From Syncephalastrum monosporum B8922 (taxonomy: Eukaryota > Mucoromycota > Mucoromycetes > Mucorales > Syncephalastraceae): a stretch of 64,000 nucleotides of DNA. The translations under genes and the position numbers were made by a program. This document shows, one piece after another, positions 23,611-35,465 of this stretch (positions are counted from its first letter, which is position 1; every line of letters begins with the position of its first letter). Where the stretch lies: contig JNEN01000841.1 in assembly GCA_000697355.1 (NCBI GenBank), positions 1 through 64,000 of the forward strand. Direction: 5' to 3'. Under the pieces are notes generated by a model. The model was not told the DNA's origin and did not search any database. It worked only from the letters and a program-made list of their open reading frames with translations.

Positions 23611-24861
23611 ACTAATAAGCAACCGTCTTGCAAGCCGTGGAGAAAAAAAAAAAAAAAAAGAAAGGGTCAGGTTCTATTTTCTTTTGTCACTGCTCAAACT
23701 TTCCGGGCATTCATCAAAGGCTATAGTCAATGTATTCTCGCTCCTTCTCAAACTAAATCAAAAATATACTTGCAAGGTCTCGTAACGTTTACGTATAAAT
23801 CGCTATGGTACATTCACTTTCTGAAATTATAATTGTTACTGTGGCGTTTCCTCATTGATCGTTTTCTTGCTGCGCACTTTGGTCATTAAATGCTTTTAGC
23901 GATTGTCCTTTCGATACGTCACTTACCCTATACTTTGTCATTGTCATTAGAAAGCATCGACTGGCCAAGGCACACAGCCAGTCCTTTTATTTTTATTTCA
24001 AGTTGACACGATTTCGTGTAAATGGGAAAGCTTTTCAGGTCTTCATTGTTGCTATGGCGTCATGGCTTGGTTTCGGTTGACTCGCCAGTGCAGGCAGACG
24101 ACATTGTCCAGTCGCGTCTATGGTGCTCGTTGGGTTCACTGCTTTGGAAGTGTGCTGCATGACCCTAAAGCCGGACACGGTTTGTTTGTCGGGCTAGATT
24201 TAATTCTCATTGATATCATTGCATCCTTTCCCGCCCTCTCCGAAGGAAAGACAGAAGAGGATTTAACGAAAGTCATTATAGCCATTGATACAAGCCGAGC
24301 GAGTAAAGTGAAACTACACTAACTCATTATTGCAAGTCCTGCCTTTAAAGAATTGGCGAAAAGCACCTCTAGGTTTTTCTCCGTACAAATCGAAAAATGC
24401 CAGAGCCCAAGAGCTCATCAAGCGCGGGAACTAGTTCATAGCACAGCCTCCTCATTTTTCTTGTATCCAGCTCAAATAAGACATCCGAGACATTAACAAG
24501 CTGTAAAAAGAGGCACTTTGAGCGTCTCCAGCCATGTTCGGTGGATTGGGGAACCAGAAGGATAAATAAGGCAATAGCAAAAGAAAATGAAGCAAATGCT
24601 GCGTGTCCTTCTTGTGATATGACGATCAAAAGGTGACGAAAAATCATCTACGAAGACCAATGTGCAGCGGCTACAACCACCCAATCATGCATAATACAGA
24701 TGCGTTAGCCTATTATGACCTATGGTAACGTCACTAGGTTGGCGCTGCTTATATTAATAATCGACCTTGGCGGGTGTCAGGGCGCCAGATTTCCCGCATG
24801 AAATGTGTGGCTGGAGACTGCTTTTCTTTACTCCTTTACCTTCTCAAGAATAGACAGATCG
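23611..24861. other. gene-poor region with coding-like remnants
   Basis: After the palindrome comes an A run (about 23645-23659). From about 24022 to 24650 several plus-strand frames are partly open (one from 24062 for 86 codons; another near 24548-24634 ends with a CPSC motif) but are broken by stops. This may be a dead gene or element; no family recognised. The last 100 bp are the LSG1 leader. Confidence 0.4.
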
Positions 24862-27210
24862 ATGGGACCCAAGAAAAGTGGCAAGAATTCGGGCGGTAGT
24901 GGTCTTGGCCGTGCCGTCATCAAGTCTCGCTTTCAAGGCCAACGTGCCATTGGCGTTGACGAGGGCAAACTGGTAATTTAAAACGTCACCTGCATCGATT
25001 AGAGTTATTCACCAGAACTTTGCGCGCAGCACACCACCGAGACTGAAGAAGCCAAATGGGTCAAGATGCAAAGTATCACACAGGAGAATGATCTCGAGGC
25101 TTTCTTGAGTACAGCTGCTCTAGCAGAGACCGATTTCACTGCAGGTGCGTCTACGACCTACATTTAAACTCTGGAACGAGATTCAACAAACTGATGCATA
25201 AAATCAGAAAAACTGAATGTCAAGGTTGTCAGCGACTCCTATCAAAACCCTTTTCTCCTGTCTGAGCAAGAAGAGAAAAGCAGACTGGAGAAGCAAGAAC
25301 GCTACGCTGACAGACTCACCGTCCCGCGTCGACCTGAGTGGAACAAAGCCATGACAGCCGAGCAGGTCCAACGAAACGAGCGCGAGAGCTTTTTGGACTG
25401 GCGACGCAGCATGGCAAAATTGGAAGAAGACGAGAACTTGCTGCTGACACCCTTTGAACGGAACCTCGAAGTTTGGCGGCAGCTCTGGCGGGTGATTGAA
25501 CGCTCGCAGCTGGTTGTCCAGATTGTCGATGCCCGTAACCCGCTGCTGTTCCGCAGTGCTGATCTCGACAAATACGTTAAAGAGGTCGATCCTTCCAAAC
25601 GCAATTTGCTGCTTATTAACAAGGCCGATTATCTGACGAGTTACCAGAGGTAAATCCCGTGATATTCTAGTATACATTACCACGGATGCTGACAATTCTG
25701 TAATATCCAACAGACAAAAGTGGGCAGATTACTTCGAGGAAAAGGGCATCAGCTATACTTTCTTCTCAGCGTCACTCGCTGCGCATCAGCAAGCGGCCGA
25801 GAAAGAACTTCAAGAGAAGAAAGAATTCGAAGAGGCTTTAGAGGCAGAGAAGAAGGCATCATTGGCCGATGGCGAAAGGGACGAGAGCGACGAAGAAGAG
25901 CTGCCTGAAGAAAGTCAAGATGTATCTGATCAGCTTGCTAGTACGAGTCTCAAAGACAACGTAAAGGAAGAGGATGTCGATGCTGATATCAGCGACCGCG
26001 AGGAGGATGCAAAGGAAGAGCTAGAAGACGAGCGGATCCGTGTCCGTACAACCACTGACTTGCTCGATTTACTGATTGCGGAGACTCCCAAGACTGAACA
26101 AGCAGAAGGTAAGATCGGTATTTTGTTAGCTTCAATCTCTAAATCAGATGTCAGACGGCGAGGAGCCCAAGATCGTCATTGGTTTGGTTGGCTATCCTAA
26201 CGTTGGTAAATCATCTACGATCAACGCCCTGATCGGCGAGAAGCGTGTTTCGGTTTCTTCCACGCCAGGAAAGACCAAGCATTTCCAGACAATCCATCTG
26301 ACGCCAAAGTTGATCCTCTGCGACTGTCCTGGTCTTGTGTTCCCTACATTCTCGACGACCAAGGCCGACCAAGTTTGTAACGGTGTTTTACCGATTGATC
26401 AGCTTCGTGAACACACTGGTCCAACGACGCTCGTTGCTCAGCGGATACCAAAGGGCGCTTTAGAGGCTATTTACGGTATCAAAATCCGGACACAACATAT
26501 AGAAGACGGTGGCACTGGCATCCCCACCAGCGCCGATCTGTGTACAGCTTATGCCAGTGAGTGGACTTGTTTTAGGTGTAAGCTAGGGCATCACTGATAA
26601 TGTTTCCCTATAGTTGCCCGAGGCTATTTCAAATCGAGTCAAGGAAACCCTGATGAAGCACGTGCTGCACGATATATTCTGAAGGATTATGTCAATGTAA
26701 GTGAAACGCTTACTCATGTTATGAATTTGAACTAAGCATAAGCTGTAGGGTAAACTACTCTACTGTCACCCTCCTCCTGGCGAGGATGAGAACGTGTTCA
26801 ACCGGGAGAACCGAGAAGCCGCCTTAAAGACACAAAAGAAACTGGCACCCACAACGCGTGTGCCCGCCAATGCCCTCAACTATGTGCCTCCCAGCACTGA
26901 CACAACTTCGGCCGCCCCGCGAGGATCCAAGACCGAAGCCGTGGATCACTCTTTTTTCAATCGAGGCATGGCTGCGCCCAGCGTGCGCGGTAAAGCCTCA
27001 GCCAACATGCGTGGCGGATTCTCCCGGGTGACGTTGTATCCTCATCAAACCATGGTGGATGCCTCGGGCCGGCCACTGAGCCGACGAGAGCGAGTAGCGC
27101 TCGCTCAAGCATCCGACGACGCTGCATTGACAAGCAAAAAGCATCATAAGAAAGGCAAGAAGAATGTCAAGGTCAGAAGTGGTGCAGGTTATAACGACTA
27201 TACATCATAA
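24862..27210 (+). CDS. LSG1: LSG1, circularly permuted GTPase for 60S ribosome maturation
   Basis: Seven exons: 24862-24972, 25030-25144, 25208-25649, 25714-26108, 26155-26556, 26614-26696 and 26749-27210; 632 aa. The permuted G-motif order of the YlqF/YawG class is present: G4 (INKAD) first, then G1 (GYPNVGKSS), G2 region and G3 (DCPGLVFP). The N-terminus is basic and the insert between G4 and G1 is a long acidic Glu/Asp/Ala stretch typical of fungal Lsg1. The C-terminus ends in a Lys/His-rich tail. In the cytoplasm, Lsg1 releases the export adaptor Nmd3 from pre-60S subunits. The acceptor of intron 4 must be at 26154 (not the earlier AG) to keep frame. Convergent with the sirtuin gene, 66 bp apart. 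Confidence 0.95.
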
Positions 27211-27276
27211 ATACACAAATATATATATACATACAAGGCACACGCGGATTATCTCTATAATACATAAGCATGTGTT

Positions 27277-28475
27277 CTACTTTAGAGACAGAGCCACCTG
27301 TTCCATGACTGGCGAGCAGGGAACATCCAATTTACTCGTCGCAAAAGCGTCGGCTCGAGTCTGGCCTTTGTTGAGGATAATGATTGGAATCTGTCGATCA
27401 TATGCGGCGCGTACAAGACGATATGAAGAGTAAGTAGCAAGAGAGGACCCAATAACGAGAAGCGCATCGGCAGCAGTGACAGCGTCTTCTGCCACGCGCT
27501 TATGAGCGGGCTCGACCATTTCGCCAAAGAACACAACACGTGGCTTCACGAGGCGGCTATGGCATGCTGTGCATGGGGCGATATCAAAATTAGCATAAGA
27601 GATGTTACTGGGAAGTTCTACGTCGCCGTCTGGGTTGATCTTGTTTTCAATCAGTGACCGATTAAAGGAACTCCAGTCCGGGTTGCGTGCTGTCAGGCGA
27701 TGCTGATAGTGATGGCGCGGGACGGTATGGCGGCAATGGAGACATATGACCTCGTAGAGGGTTCCATGCAGTTCAGTGATAGCGTGCCTAAAAGATACAT
27801 CGGTGGCAAGATGATGCAGATGGTCTACGTTTTGGGTGACAATATGGGAGATGTGCTCGCGTTCTAACAGATGAGCAAGGGCGTAGTGGGTAGGGTTGGG
27901 CCGGGCTTGAGATATTCTTGGCCAGCCAAGGTAGCCGCGTGCCCAGTAACGTTTACGAAAATCATCGGTGGCACTAATGAATTCGTGATATAAAATTGGT
28001 CGGTGCTTTGGATTTCGCACGTAGGTGCCCTATACGCAGAATGTACTCATGTCAATGATATGTCGATCCTGAAGCGATCATTCTGTGTATCAGCATTACC
28101 TGTTCACCTCGATAGTCCGGAATACCCGAATCGGTCGAGACACCTAATTATTCGACACGGCGCAGGATATCAAATATGCATAATCAGCAGATGATACAAG
28201 GGAAGCGCATCATACATACCTGCTCCGGTTAGCACCAGGACCTTATGCGAGTGAGTCCGTAGGAGGTGTGTCACAATGCCAGCAGCTTCATTGTGGTTGT
28301 GAACTGTATGAGAAGCAGCATCCGACGAAAGTGTCGTTTTCAAATTCGGTATGCGATGCGTCGCAGACCATGTAGACTGGAATCGACGCAGTAGAAGCGC
28401 CATCAGAATAAGAGGAATATTATTAAGAAAACCGACGAAGGAAGGCGACGCGGTTTCTAAGTTAAGGCTGCCCAT
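27277..28475 (-). CDS. sirtuin, class II (SIRT4-like) NAD+-dependent deacylase
   Basis: Three exons: 28475-28220, 28143-28100 and 28029-27277; 350 aa. Sirtuin motifs: GAGVSTDSGIPDYRG (split over two introns), TQNVDHLH, ELHGTLY with the catalytic His, two zinc CxxC pairs (CLHC, CTAC), PRVVFFGE, GSSL, and ILNKG. This arrangement matches the SIRT4/class II branch. A second in-frame ATG at 28403 opens MALLLRRFQSTWS, a strong mitochondrial presequence, so translation may begin there; the first ATG gives an extra 24 uncharged residues. Expected substrates are acyl-lysines on mitochondrial proteins; SIRT4-type enzymes often have weak deacetylase activity. Divergent from the BAG-like gene by 146 bp. 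Confidence 0.92.
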
Positions 28476-28621
28476 CGAACATTGGTAAAAAAAGACGATA
28501 CTCCGCTAACTTGCTATTTCAGCCTTTTTTTTTTTTTTTTTTATTTTTCTTGCCTTCCATTTGTTTTTTTATTATTATTATTATTTTTTTTTTTTCGCCC
28601 AAAGGAAAAAAAAGTACAGAC

Positions 28622-29071
28622 ATGTCAGCAGCGGAGGGCCTGCCGTGGTGGAATGTGAGCAAGGCTCGAGCAGTGATGTTAGTAGTTGGATGTGGGTTGA
28701 TAGGCGTTGTGGCGTATGTACTACAAGAGGACCGGCAAGTCCAGAAACGGAAGCAGGCGCGTACAGGTGAAAAGCAAGCATTAGGGCTGCTGCATCAAGT
28801 CAAACGAGATACTGAGCAAGTCGAACGCGAAATGGAACAAGACGTCGACTCCACCAAGCGAGAATACAAACGGGCCCACTGCAATGAAATGTTCTTACGC
28901 CTTCTCGAGCGTCTTGACACTATCCAACCTCGTAGTGCTGTCCTTCAACACCAAGACCGTGCCCCGTCGCCCTACGAACAACACTTGATTGAAAGCATCA
29001 AGGAAAAGAAGAGGAAACTCATTCATCGCATCGAAAAAGGGTTCTCACGCTTAGACAGCATGGAAAGTTAA
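28622..29071 (+). CDS. membrane-anchored BAG-domain protein, Snl1-like
   Basis: Single exon, 149 aa. One transmembrane helix at about residues 16-33 (AVMLVVGCGLIGVVAYVL) is followed by a highly charged helical region. The last 60 residues contain FLRLLERLDTI and, after a short linker, EKKRKLIHRIEKGFSRLD, which matches the spacing and charge of the BAG domain helices 2 and 3 that bind the Hsp70 ATPase domain. Yeast Snl1 has the same plan and size, an ER/nuclear-envelope anchor plus a BAG domain acting as nucleotide exchange factor. The assignment is by architecture, so moderate. It sits in a short divergent promoter with an unusually T-rich leader (28526-28600). Confidence 0.6.
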   Translation: MSAAEGLPWWNVSKARAVMLVVGCGLIGVVAYVLQEDRQVQKRKQARTGEKQALGLLHQVKRDTEQVEREMEQDVDSTKREYKRAHCNEMFLRLLERLDTIQPRSAVLQHQDRAPSPYEQHLIESIKEKKRKLIHRIEKGFSRLDSMES

Positions 29072-29435
29072 CTCCATCAGTAGCTTCCTACATACCGCCC
29101 CATAACCATAAAGCAATAGACAAATGGGTAGATGAGAGATTCAGCGCAAGCATCGTGTGCATTGCAAGAGAGAATCGAGCTAGCATGTGTATGCTTGTAT
29201 GCATATGCATGCGTAGATACGTCTATGATGTTTATATTGATTGTGTTTTGTATCACTCTGCTCTGTGTGGGCGCTAAATTGAATGGACAAGGCAAGAACG
29301 CGTATGTGTAATGTATCACTCGAGAATAAAAATCATGCACGCTTTTTTCCCTTTTTCTTGCCTCTTTCTCCCACTCTTTTCTTCCCTTTGTTCTGATCTT
29401 GTCTTATACACTCTACTTGATATTTCCTATCTCAC
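29072..29435. other. intergenic, nothing recognised
   Basis: 3' flank of the Snl1-like gene and 5' flank of the PSP1-domain gene. It is pyrimidine-rich from 29341, a likely transcription start area for the downstream gene. Confidence 0.5.
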
Positions 29436-31679
29436 ATGGCTCAAGTAGGTATTTTTCCATACCGCATTTGATAGACTTTCTTATATCTACGCATGTATAT
29501 ATGGAAGATAAAGCACTACGCAACAGAGCCACCTGTCTTACCGCAACTTCAGCATACACCCTCTGAGGCTCACCAAGAAGATTCTGACGATATAGCAGAT
29601 GCCTGGAGGGTAGTCGGGAGCCCTCCGCGAAGACCGAGCTCATCAAACTCTCCCTTGCATAGCACAGGCACCGATCTCACTTCCATTCCTGCTTCTGTTC
29701 CACCAGGAGGACTGGGCTCGTCTACAAAGTCAAACGATCGCCGCAGATCTGTCTCATCTGACCGTAACTCTTCTTGGGACTCTTTTGGCGGTTTACAATG
29801 GTACAATCTCTCCATATTCGATGCATCCGAGTCCATAGCTACGATCTCCAAAACAATGGTCAACACGACGACCACGCCTAACGCTACTCCTTCCGTGCTC
29901 ACCGAACCAAATCTCTCGCCCACCTCTTTCTCACCCACACATATCCAGCAGTCAGAGCCTTATCATCCCCTATGGGCAAGAAGCGGCAGCATTGATAGCA
30001 GTACATCGGTCGAGGTGGTCCCCCCAGACATCCTTTCGGTGCCCATGCTGCCCGGCGTCTCGTTTGAGCCAATCTACCGCCAGCACCGTAGTCGCTCATT
30101 CTCCATCGGACAAGACCCTGCCATCTTTGGCTATGGTGAGCCGCACTATCCCCTGGAGCATAATCTGCCTTCGCCACCCTTGCCACTCCCATCCATGCTG
30201 GCCACGATGAACGAAGAAGTAGAAGAACGGATGGTTAATTTTGAGGAACACCACTGCCGGGTGCGCTCACAGTCATATGATCCGGCTTCTTGGCTCAGAG
30301 CTCCCCGTCATCCCGGCAGTCCCGATCCTTTTCCTGGTCCAGCCTCCGGCAGATGCAGCGCGGTCCAAGAAAATGTCCAATGCCACGATGTCTGGCCGCC
30401 TGCGCCATCCTTCCAGCAACAACAACAGCAGCAGAAGCGTCGCCTATCGATGTTTGAAATGGGGAAGAGGTGAGGGAAAACAAAACAAAAAATAACATGG
30501 GATCATAAGCTGGGTATAACAGCTTTGAAAGTGGGATGATGGAAGACTCATTCCATATTTTCCCCAAACAAGCGGATGTCTGCTACAGGTTTTACAGCCT
30601 TTGAAGCCATTGACTGAACACCTCGGAAAACTGCACCTCTCTTCACCGACGTCATATTATCAGACGCCCTTGCCATCACCCGGTGCCCCTCTTCCCACCT
30701 TAAGTGGCTCTTCTATTTCTGCCCCACCAGTACACCTTGAGCAAGTTCCCGAAGAGAAGACGCTGCCACCTGTTATGAATGATGTCCAAGAGCCAAAGAC
30801 TTCGTCGTCCGAAATCCGGACGCAGAACGCCTTTCCGGGGAGTGTAGACAAAATGCTCTATATGGTTGAATTTAAAGCCGCTCGATCCGACTTGTTCTAT
30901 GCACCCAAAGCTATACGACTGAACTTGAATGACCTTGTGATCGTAGAGGCTGACAGGGGTAAAGATCTCGGCAAAATTATCATGACAGATATTACGTCCG
31001 AGCAGGTTACATTGCTGCAGCAACAGCAACAACAACAGCAACAACAAGTACGGCAAGGACGACAAGATCAGCGAGAGCAGCAGTTGAGCAAAGTAGTTAG
31101 TAGTACCACTGACCCAACCCCGTCGACTGCTTCGCCTTCTCCTAGTACCACTACTGATGCCGTTGTATCTTCTCTTGCTGAAGTGCCGTCGTCGTCACGT
31201 CCATCGTCGTCATTACCCGTACCGTGCGCTGCTGGTGAGCTGCAGCAGCAGTTGAAGCGCATTATTCGCCTGGCTACACCGGAGGAAGTCAATCAGATTT
31301 CTGAGAAGGCACAAGACGAGCGCAAGGCCTTGCAAGTTTGCCAGCAAAAGATCAAACAGCGAAAACTTCGCATGGACGTAGTCGATGCTGAATATCAATG
31401 GTACCTTTTTTTTTCTGACTATATTGCCTCAAAATCATGCCTGAGCTTATTTATTAATTCTCCTAGGGATCGTCGCAAGTTGACATTTTACTTTACAGCA
31501 GAGCGCAGAGTCGATTTTCGGGAGCTGGTACGTGAGTTGTTCAAGATATATAAAACGCGTATCTGGATGTAAGTTGGCTACTCCTTTTGACAATCGCAGC
31601 TGCTCAATGTTTATATAACAGGTGCGTGGTAAATCCACCCACAAGTACGACTAGCAGTAACCGGGATCAACAGACTTAA
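29436..31679 (+). CDS. PSP1 C-terminal-domain protein
   Basis: Five exons: 29436-29444, 29508-30469, 30573-31400, 31467-31568 and 31622-31679; 652 aa. The tiny first exon encodes MAQ, and its intron (29445-29507, gtaggt...ggaag) is inferred; a start at 29493 is the alternative. The N-terminal two thirds are disordered, Ser/Pro/Gln-rich, with two Gln runs. The conserved PSP1 domain begins near MLYMVEFKAARSDLFYAP and includes LNDLVIVEADRGKDLGKI, then after a Gln/Ser insert resumes with RIIRLATPEEV and the final DRRKLTFYFTAERRVDFRELVRELF. In yeast PSP1 suppresses DNA polymerase alpha mutants; bacterial relatives (YaaT) act in phosphorelay and RNA pathways. The molecular function here is unknown. 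The intron-2 acceptor at 30572 is chosen because it alone restores phase. Confidence 0.85.
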
Positions 31680-32413
31680 AAGAGTGACTGTTGTTGTTTC
31701 AATCTTCTTGAGTTGCGGCTACTAGCAACAAAACAAAGAAGACTCCTTTTATGTGATCTCATATGCCTGACAATTATTTCAAGTCCTTTTGCGCTTTCCT
31801 TGTCGAAGTTGCAACGCAGAGGCGATGTGAACTCTTTGCCGGTGTAACATCAGCTCTACCTTCCGTGCATGATATGCATGGAGAATAATAGTGATACCAA
31901 TAGCATGCGTGCGCTGAACGAATGACCTTAAGAATCCCCTTCCTAGTTTGGCAATATCCGTGAACCTACAGTATGTATATGCGTCTGTCCCATGACTCTC
32001 GCTATATGGACAATCTGATGCGAGCTCGAGTCCGAAGAACAAATCTTTTACTTCCAAGGTTACAGGAACGCGCATGGACCGGCTATGCTCACTAGTCATA
32101 TGAAACTCTGCGCATAAACCGAAAACGAAAACATTCATTACTTATACCCCTTGCATCAAAGCACGTAGTTACCCATATATTGACTGTTCTTGCATCCAGC
32201 TTTGCTTCTGAGCGAGCGTTCAGATCGGTTATTTGCTTTATACTCCTTTAAACAGGCGGATAAAAGGAGTAAGTATAAACAAACTATCACATGGGCGAAT
32301 TGCGGTACAAAAAGGAACCGTCTTGCTCAGCACCGACAGAGAGGATACCAATAAAAGAATGCGTTAAGGATGTTTTCCAACTCGCTATCAGTTTTTTTTG
32401 AACCATTGGAAAA
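31680..32413. other. intergenic with a weak minus-strand frame
   Basis: No gene with known domains. The weak frame at 31779-32138 is listed separately. Near 32348-32360 aataaaag could serve as a promoter element for the gene at 32414. Confidence 0.4.
31779..32138 (-). CDS. hypothetical ORF, 119 aa, low support
   Basis: An uninterrupted minus-strand frame with a moderately protein-like composition (LGRGFLRSFVQRT, Arg/Lys-rich end QGKRKRT). No recognised family, no intron and no clear promoter. It lies wholly between two better-supported genes and could be a chance frame. Confidence 0.2.
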   Translation of the reverse strand: MNVFVFGLCAEFHMTSEHSRSMRVPVTLEVKDLFFGLELASDCPYSESHGTDAYTYCRFTDIAKLGRGFLRSFVQRTHAIGITIILHAYHARKVELMLHRQRVHIASALQLRQGKRKRT

Positions 32414-32851
32414 ATGTACATGCCGCAGCATCCGTCACCGGCATATACCATGTCAACGCCGTACACATGTACTTACATGACTCGTTATTTTTCTGGCAAA
32501 ACAACTACTGATGGGTCTTCCTACGTATTAGTGATACCGAGCTCCAATGCTTTACCACCTCCACCTTACTACTATTATGGTCAAGCGTACATAAGTCCCC
32601 ATTATACAGCTCCACTGCCGCACCAGGCCCTACCGCCGGCCCCACCACCTGTTTCGGGCTGCTGCGACGGGACGCCGCTTTGTTGTGGTTTGTACGCTTC
32701 TCAGGAACACAAAGCGAAGATGAGCGCATCACGTAAACAATGTGGCTCACTTTTTATATATATATCTGTTAGTATCCTAGGCGTGTGTTTTGGAATATGC
32801 TGCTGCGCTGACGAGCTTGGTGTGCCAGACCCATGTTGCCTTTGTTTCTAG
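32414..32851 (+). CDS. Tyr/Pro-rich cysteine-rich small membrane protein, unknown
   Basis: Single exon, 145 aa. The first half is Tyr/Pro/Thr-rich (PPPPYYYYGQ), then comes a cysteine cluster (GCCDGTPLCCGLY), then a hydrophobic helix of about 18 residues (LFIYISVSILGVCFGICC), and the protein ends DPCCLCF. The Pro/Tyr-rich arm followed by a Cys-rich membrane end recalls CYSTM-type or XYPPX-repeat proteins, but the order of residues does not fit either family well. Membrane tethering by the Cys-rich helix, perhaps palmitoylated, is inference. Convergent with the acetoacetyl-CoA synthetase gene, 66 bp apart. Confidence 0.5.
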   Translation: MYMPQHPSPAYTMSTPYTCTYMTRYFSGKTTTDGSSYVLVIPSSNALPPPPYYYYGQAYISPHYTAPLPHQALPPAPPPVSGCCDGTPLCCGLYASQEHKAKMSASRKQCGSLFIYISVSILGVCFGICCCADELGVPDPCCLCF

Positions 32852-32917
32852 CAGCAACGAAGACACAAGAAGATTCCATAGGCATATATAGAAAGGAAGA
32901 AACATAGACTTAAATCT

Positions 32918-35465
32918 TTATTGCGCTAATTCAGGAATGTTATAATACAACTCTAAACTCTCAGGATTGGTCAACGTGCCGGATGGCGTCACCTTTTGGC
33001 CCGAGATAATTTTCTTAAAACAACAATGCATGTTAGCGACAAGTTATTGAGAGTAAAAGTATTCTGGTCATTACCTTGACAGCAACCTCAACTTTTTTGC
33101 CGTTGATCGTGTACTAGATAAAAGGAAGAAGGAAGATGGGAGTCAGTTGCAAATCAAGCAGTGGAATAACAGATTTGAGTAAACATACTGGGATATCGGT
33201 AATTGGAAGGATAAACGCAGGCACATGACGAGGGCTGAGCTCTGCGCGGATGGTTGTCTTGATCGATTTGATCAGTTCATCTGTCAGTGCGCCCTTTAGC
33301 TTGAGGAAAAGCACGACGCGTTCATCATCTTGGTCTTTGAGTTTCTGACCGACGCACAACGCGTCTTCAACCGCGTCGAAGCGGTCTACAATGTTGTAGA
33401 TCTCGGCACTGCCAAAGCGTACACCCGACGGGTTAAGCGTGCCATCCGAGCGGCCAAGCATGACCACACCACCGGTATTGGGATTGATCCAGACGAAGTC
33501 ACCATGGTACCACACATTATCATACACGGAGAAATAGGCATTGCGGTACTTTGTGCGCTGCTCGTCGTCGGCATACATATAAACAGGCATACAAGGGAAA
33601 GGAGCGGTGCAGACCAAATCGCCTGACTCAGCGTAAACAGGTTTATCTACGGAAAGGTTTTCCGTCAGTCGTCATATGTCGCGTGGCAATCATAATGAAC
33701 TATACCTTGTTCGGCCCACGCTTCGATCTTCATACCAAGGCAGATACATTGGATCTCACCGCGATGAACGGGAAGTGCTGCATTAGCACCTGCAAAGAGG
33801 GAGCAGATATCCGTACCGCCTGTAATGCTGCCCAGCATGATATCTTGTTTGATATGTTCGTAGCAAAAGTCAAAACTTTCGGGCTTCAGTGGCGAACCCG
33901 TTGAATAGATGGCTTTCAGCGTATCGAGCTTGCATAGGTCCTCTACATGAGCGAGTCAATGGCACAGATAGACACAGTGTATTACTGGTACTTACTAGGA
34001 TGGACTTTAGCATCTTGCAGGGACTGAATGTATTTGGCAGAAGTGCCAAAATGAGTAATGCCCAGTTCATCGACCAGCTCCCAGAGCGAGATAGGCGCAG
34101 GTTTGAAAGGACTGCCGTCCCAAAGCACCAGCGTCGAACCGACACTCAGACCAGCAATGAGCCAGTTCCACATCATCCAGCCAGTTGTCGTGTAGTAGAA
34201 AAAGACATCATCAGGTGTGAGACCATCATGGATGATATGTTCTTTCTTGAGCTGAAGCAGCAGGCCAGCACCAGAGTGCACGATGCACTTGGGCAAGCCA
34301 GTGGTACCCGAGCTAAACATGATAAAGCCAGGGTGGTCGAAAGGGAGCTGTTCGAAGACGATGTCCTTGGGCACCTGGTCCTTGGCTGAGTCCAGGAATG
34401 CATCCCATGCAACGCTACATGGACACTTGTGAGTATCTTTGGCTACCTAGAGGTCATATCACTCTACCTGTTGCGAATAGGTTTGTCGTTTGGCATATCG
34501 GCGACAAAGGGTATCATCACCACCTTCTCCAGCGAAGGTAAACCTTCTACGACTTGCTCCAGTTTGGCTGTGTGGTCCAGTTTTTTGCCATTGTAAATCA
34601 CAGCATTGACCGAAAACAGAATTTTGGGTTTGATTTGCGTGAAACGATCCAGTACACCCTAGTTACAATTGATCATTAGTGCGATGTGAGCCAGATGTGA
34701 CTTTGTATAGCACGCGCTAGAAAGTCTGCTCGCTTTTCTTACCGTCGTACCGAAATCGGGGGACGTCGAGCTTCAAATTTATGTAAGCCTCTTCGCATGA
34801 ATATTCCCGTTAGGGGTTTCTAGGCTCACCTCCAAATAGCACCAATACTGGTTGCGGCCAACATGGCAACAATGGCCTCTGCGCAGTTAGGTATATAAGC
34901 CGCGACTCGATCACCCGTCTGGATGCCGCACGCGCGCATGGCGGTCGCAAGGCGGTTGACCATATCATAAAGCTGGGCATAGGTGATCTTGACGCGTGGA
35001 TGGCCCTCACCTTTGCAAAGGTTAGACATCAGCGTGTGCATGCCTCTGCTCTCATCTACCTGTAGCAACAAGGGCCACCTTTTCAGTGCTGCGGCACCAA
35101 AGCAAGTTCTCTGCAAAGTTCAGACGAGCGTCCATGAACCACTTTGGGATCTCGTCCAAGCGTTTCGACGTGTCCAGCACACGCTCGCCACGGTGCGAGG
35201 CAATCACATTGGTATACTCCCACACTGTCATCCAGAACTCCTCAATGGAGGTCACAGACCACTGCCAAAGCTCGTGATAGTTGGCTGGTGTCCCATCTCT
35301 GTATCAGTACGGTCCTTTTTGTAAAGCGTGATTTTTCTTACAGAGTTTCAGATTGTATTTCTGGTTGACGTGCTCCCGAAATCTGTCCATCTCTGTATTT
35401 CCCTGGTTGGAAGGTGTCCACAACGTTTTTGGGTGGACGGGGAGGCCAGCGTCAGTTTTCATCAT
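32918..35465 (-). CDS. AACS: acetoacetyl-CoA synthetase
   Basis: Ten exons: 35465-35342, 35296-35060, 35010-34830, 34770-34743, 34658-34468, 34414-33996, 33942-33706, 33646-33189, 33113-33075 and 33013-32918; 669 aa, the usual length. ANL-superfamily adenylating motifs: [18 protein letters not shown] (A3), [19 protein letters not shown], then YHGDFV and [21 protein letters not shown] (A7/A8), ending with [15 protein letters not shown] (A10 lysine region) and a C-terminus typical of this enzyme. The N-terminus has the [11 protein letters not shown] signature of the acetyl/acetoacetyl-CoA synthetase N-domain. It activates acetoacetate with ATP and CoA in the cytosol, feeding lipid or sterol synthesis. 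The start may be 35465 or 35462 (ATGATG). Shares a 378-bp divergent promoter with the hydrolase gene. Confidence 0.95.

Noticed and set aside
28511..28770. Phe/Tyr-rich frames in the T-rich leader before the BAG-like gene
   Set aside because: Low-complexity translation of homopolymer T; the real start is at 28622.
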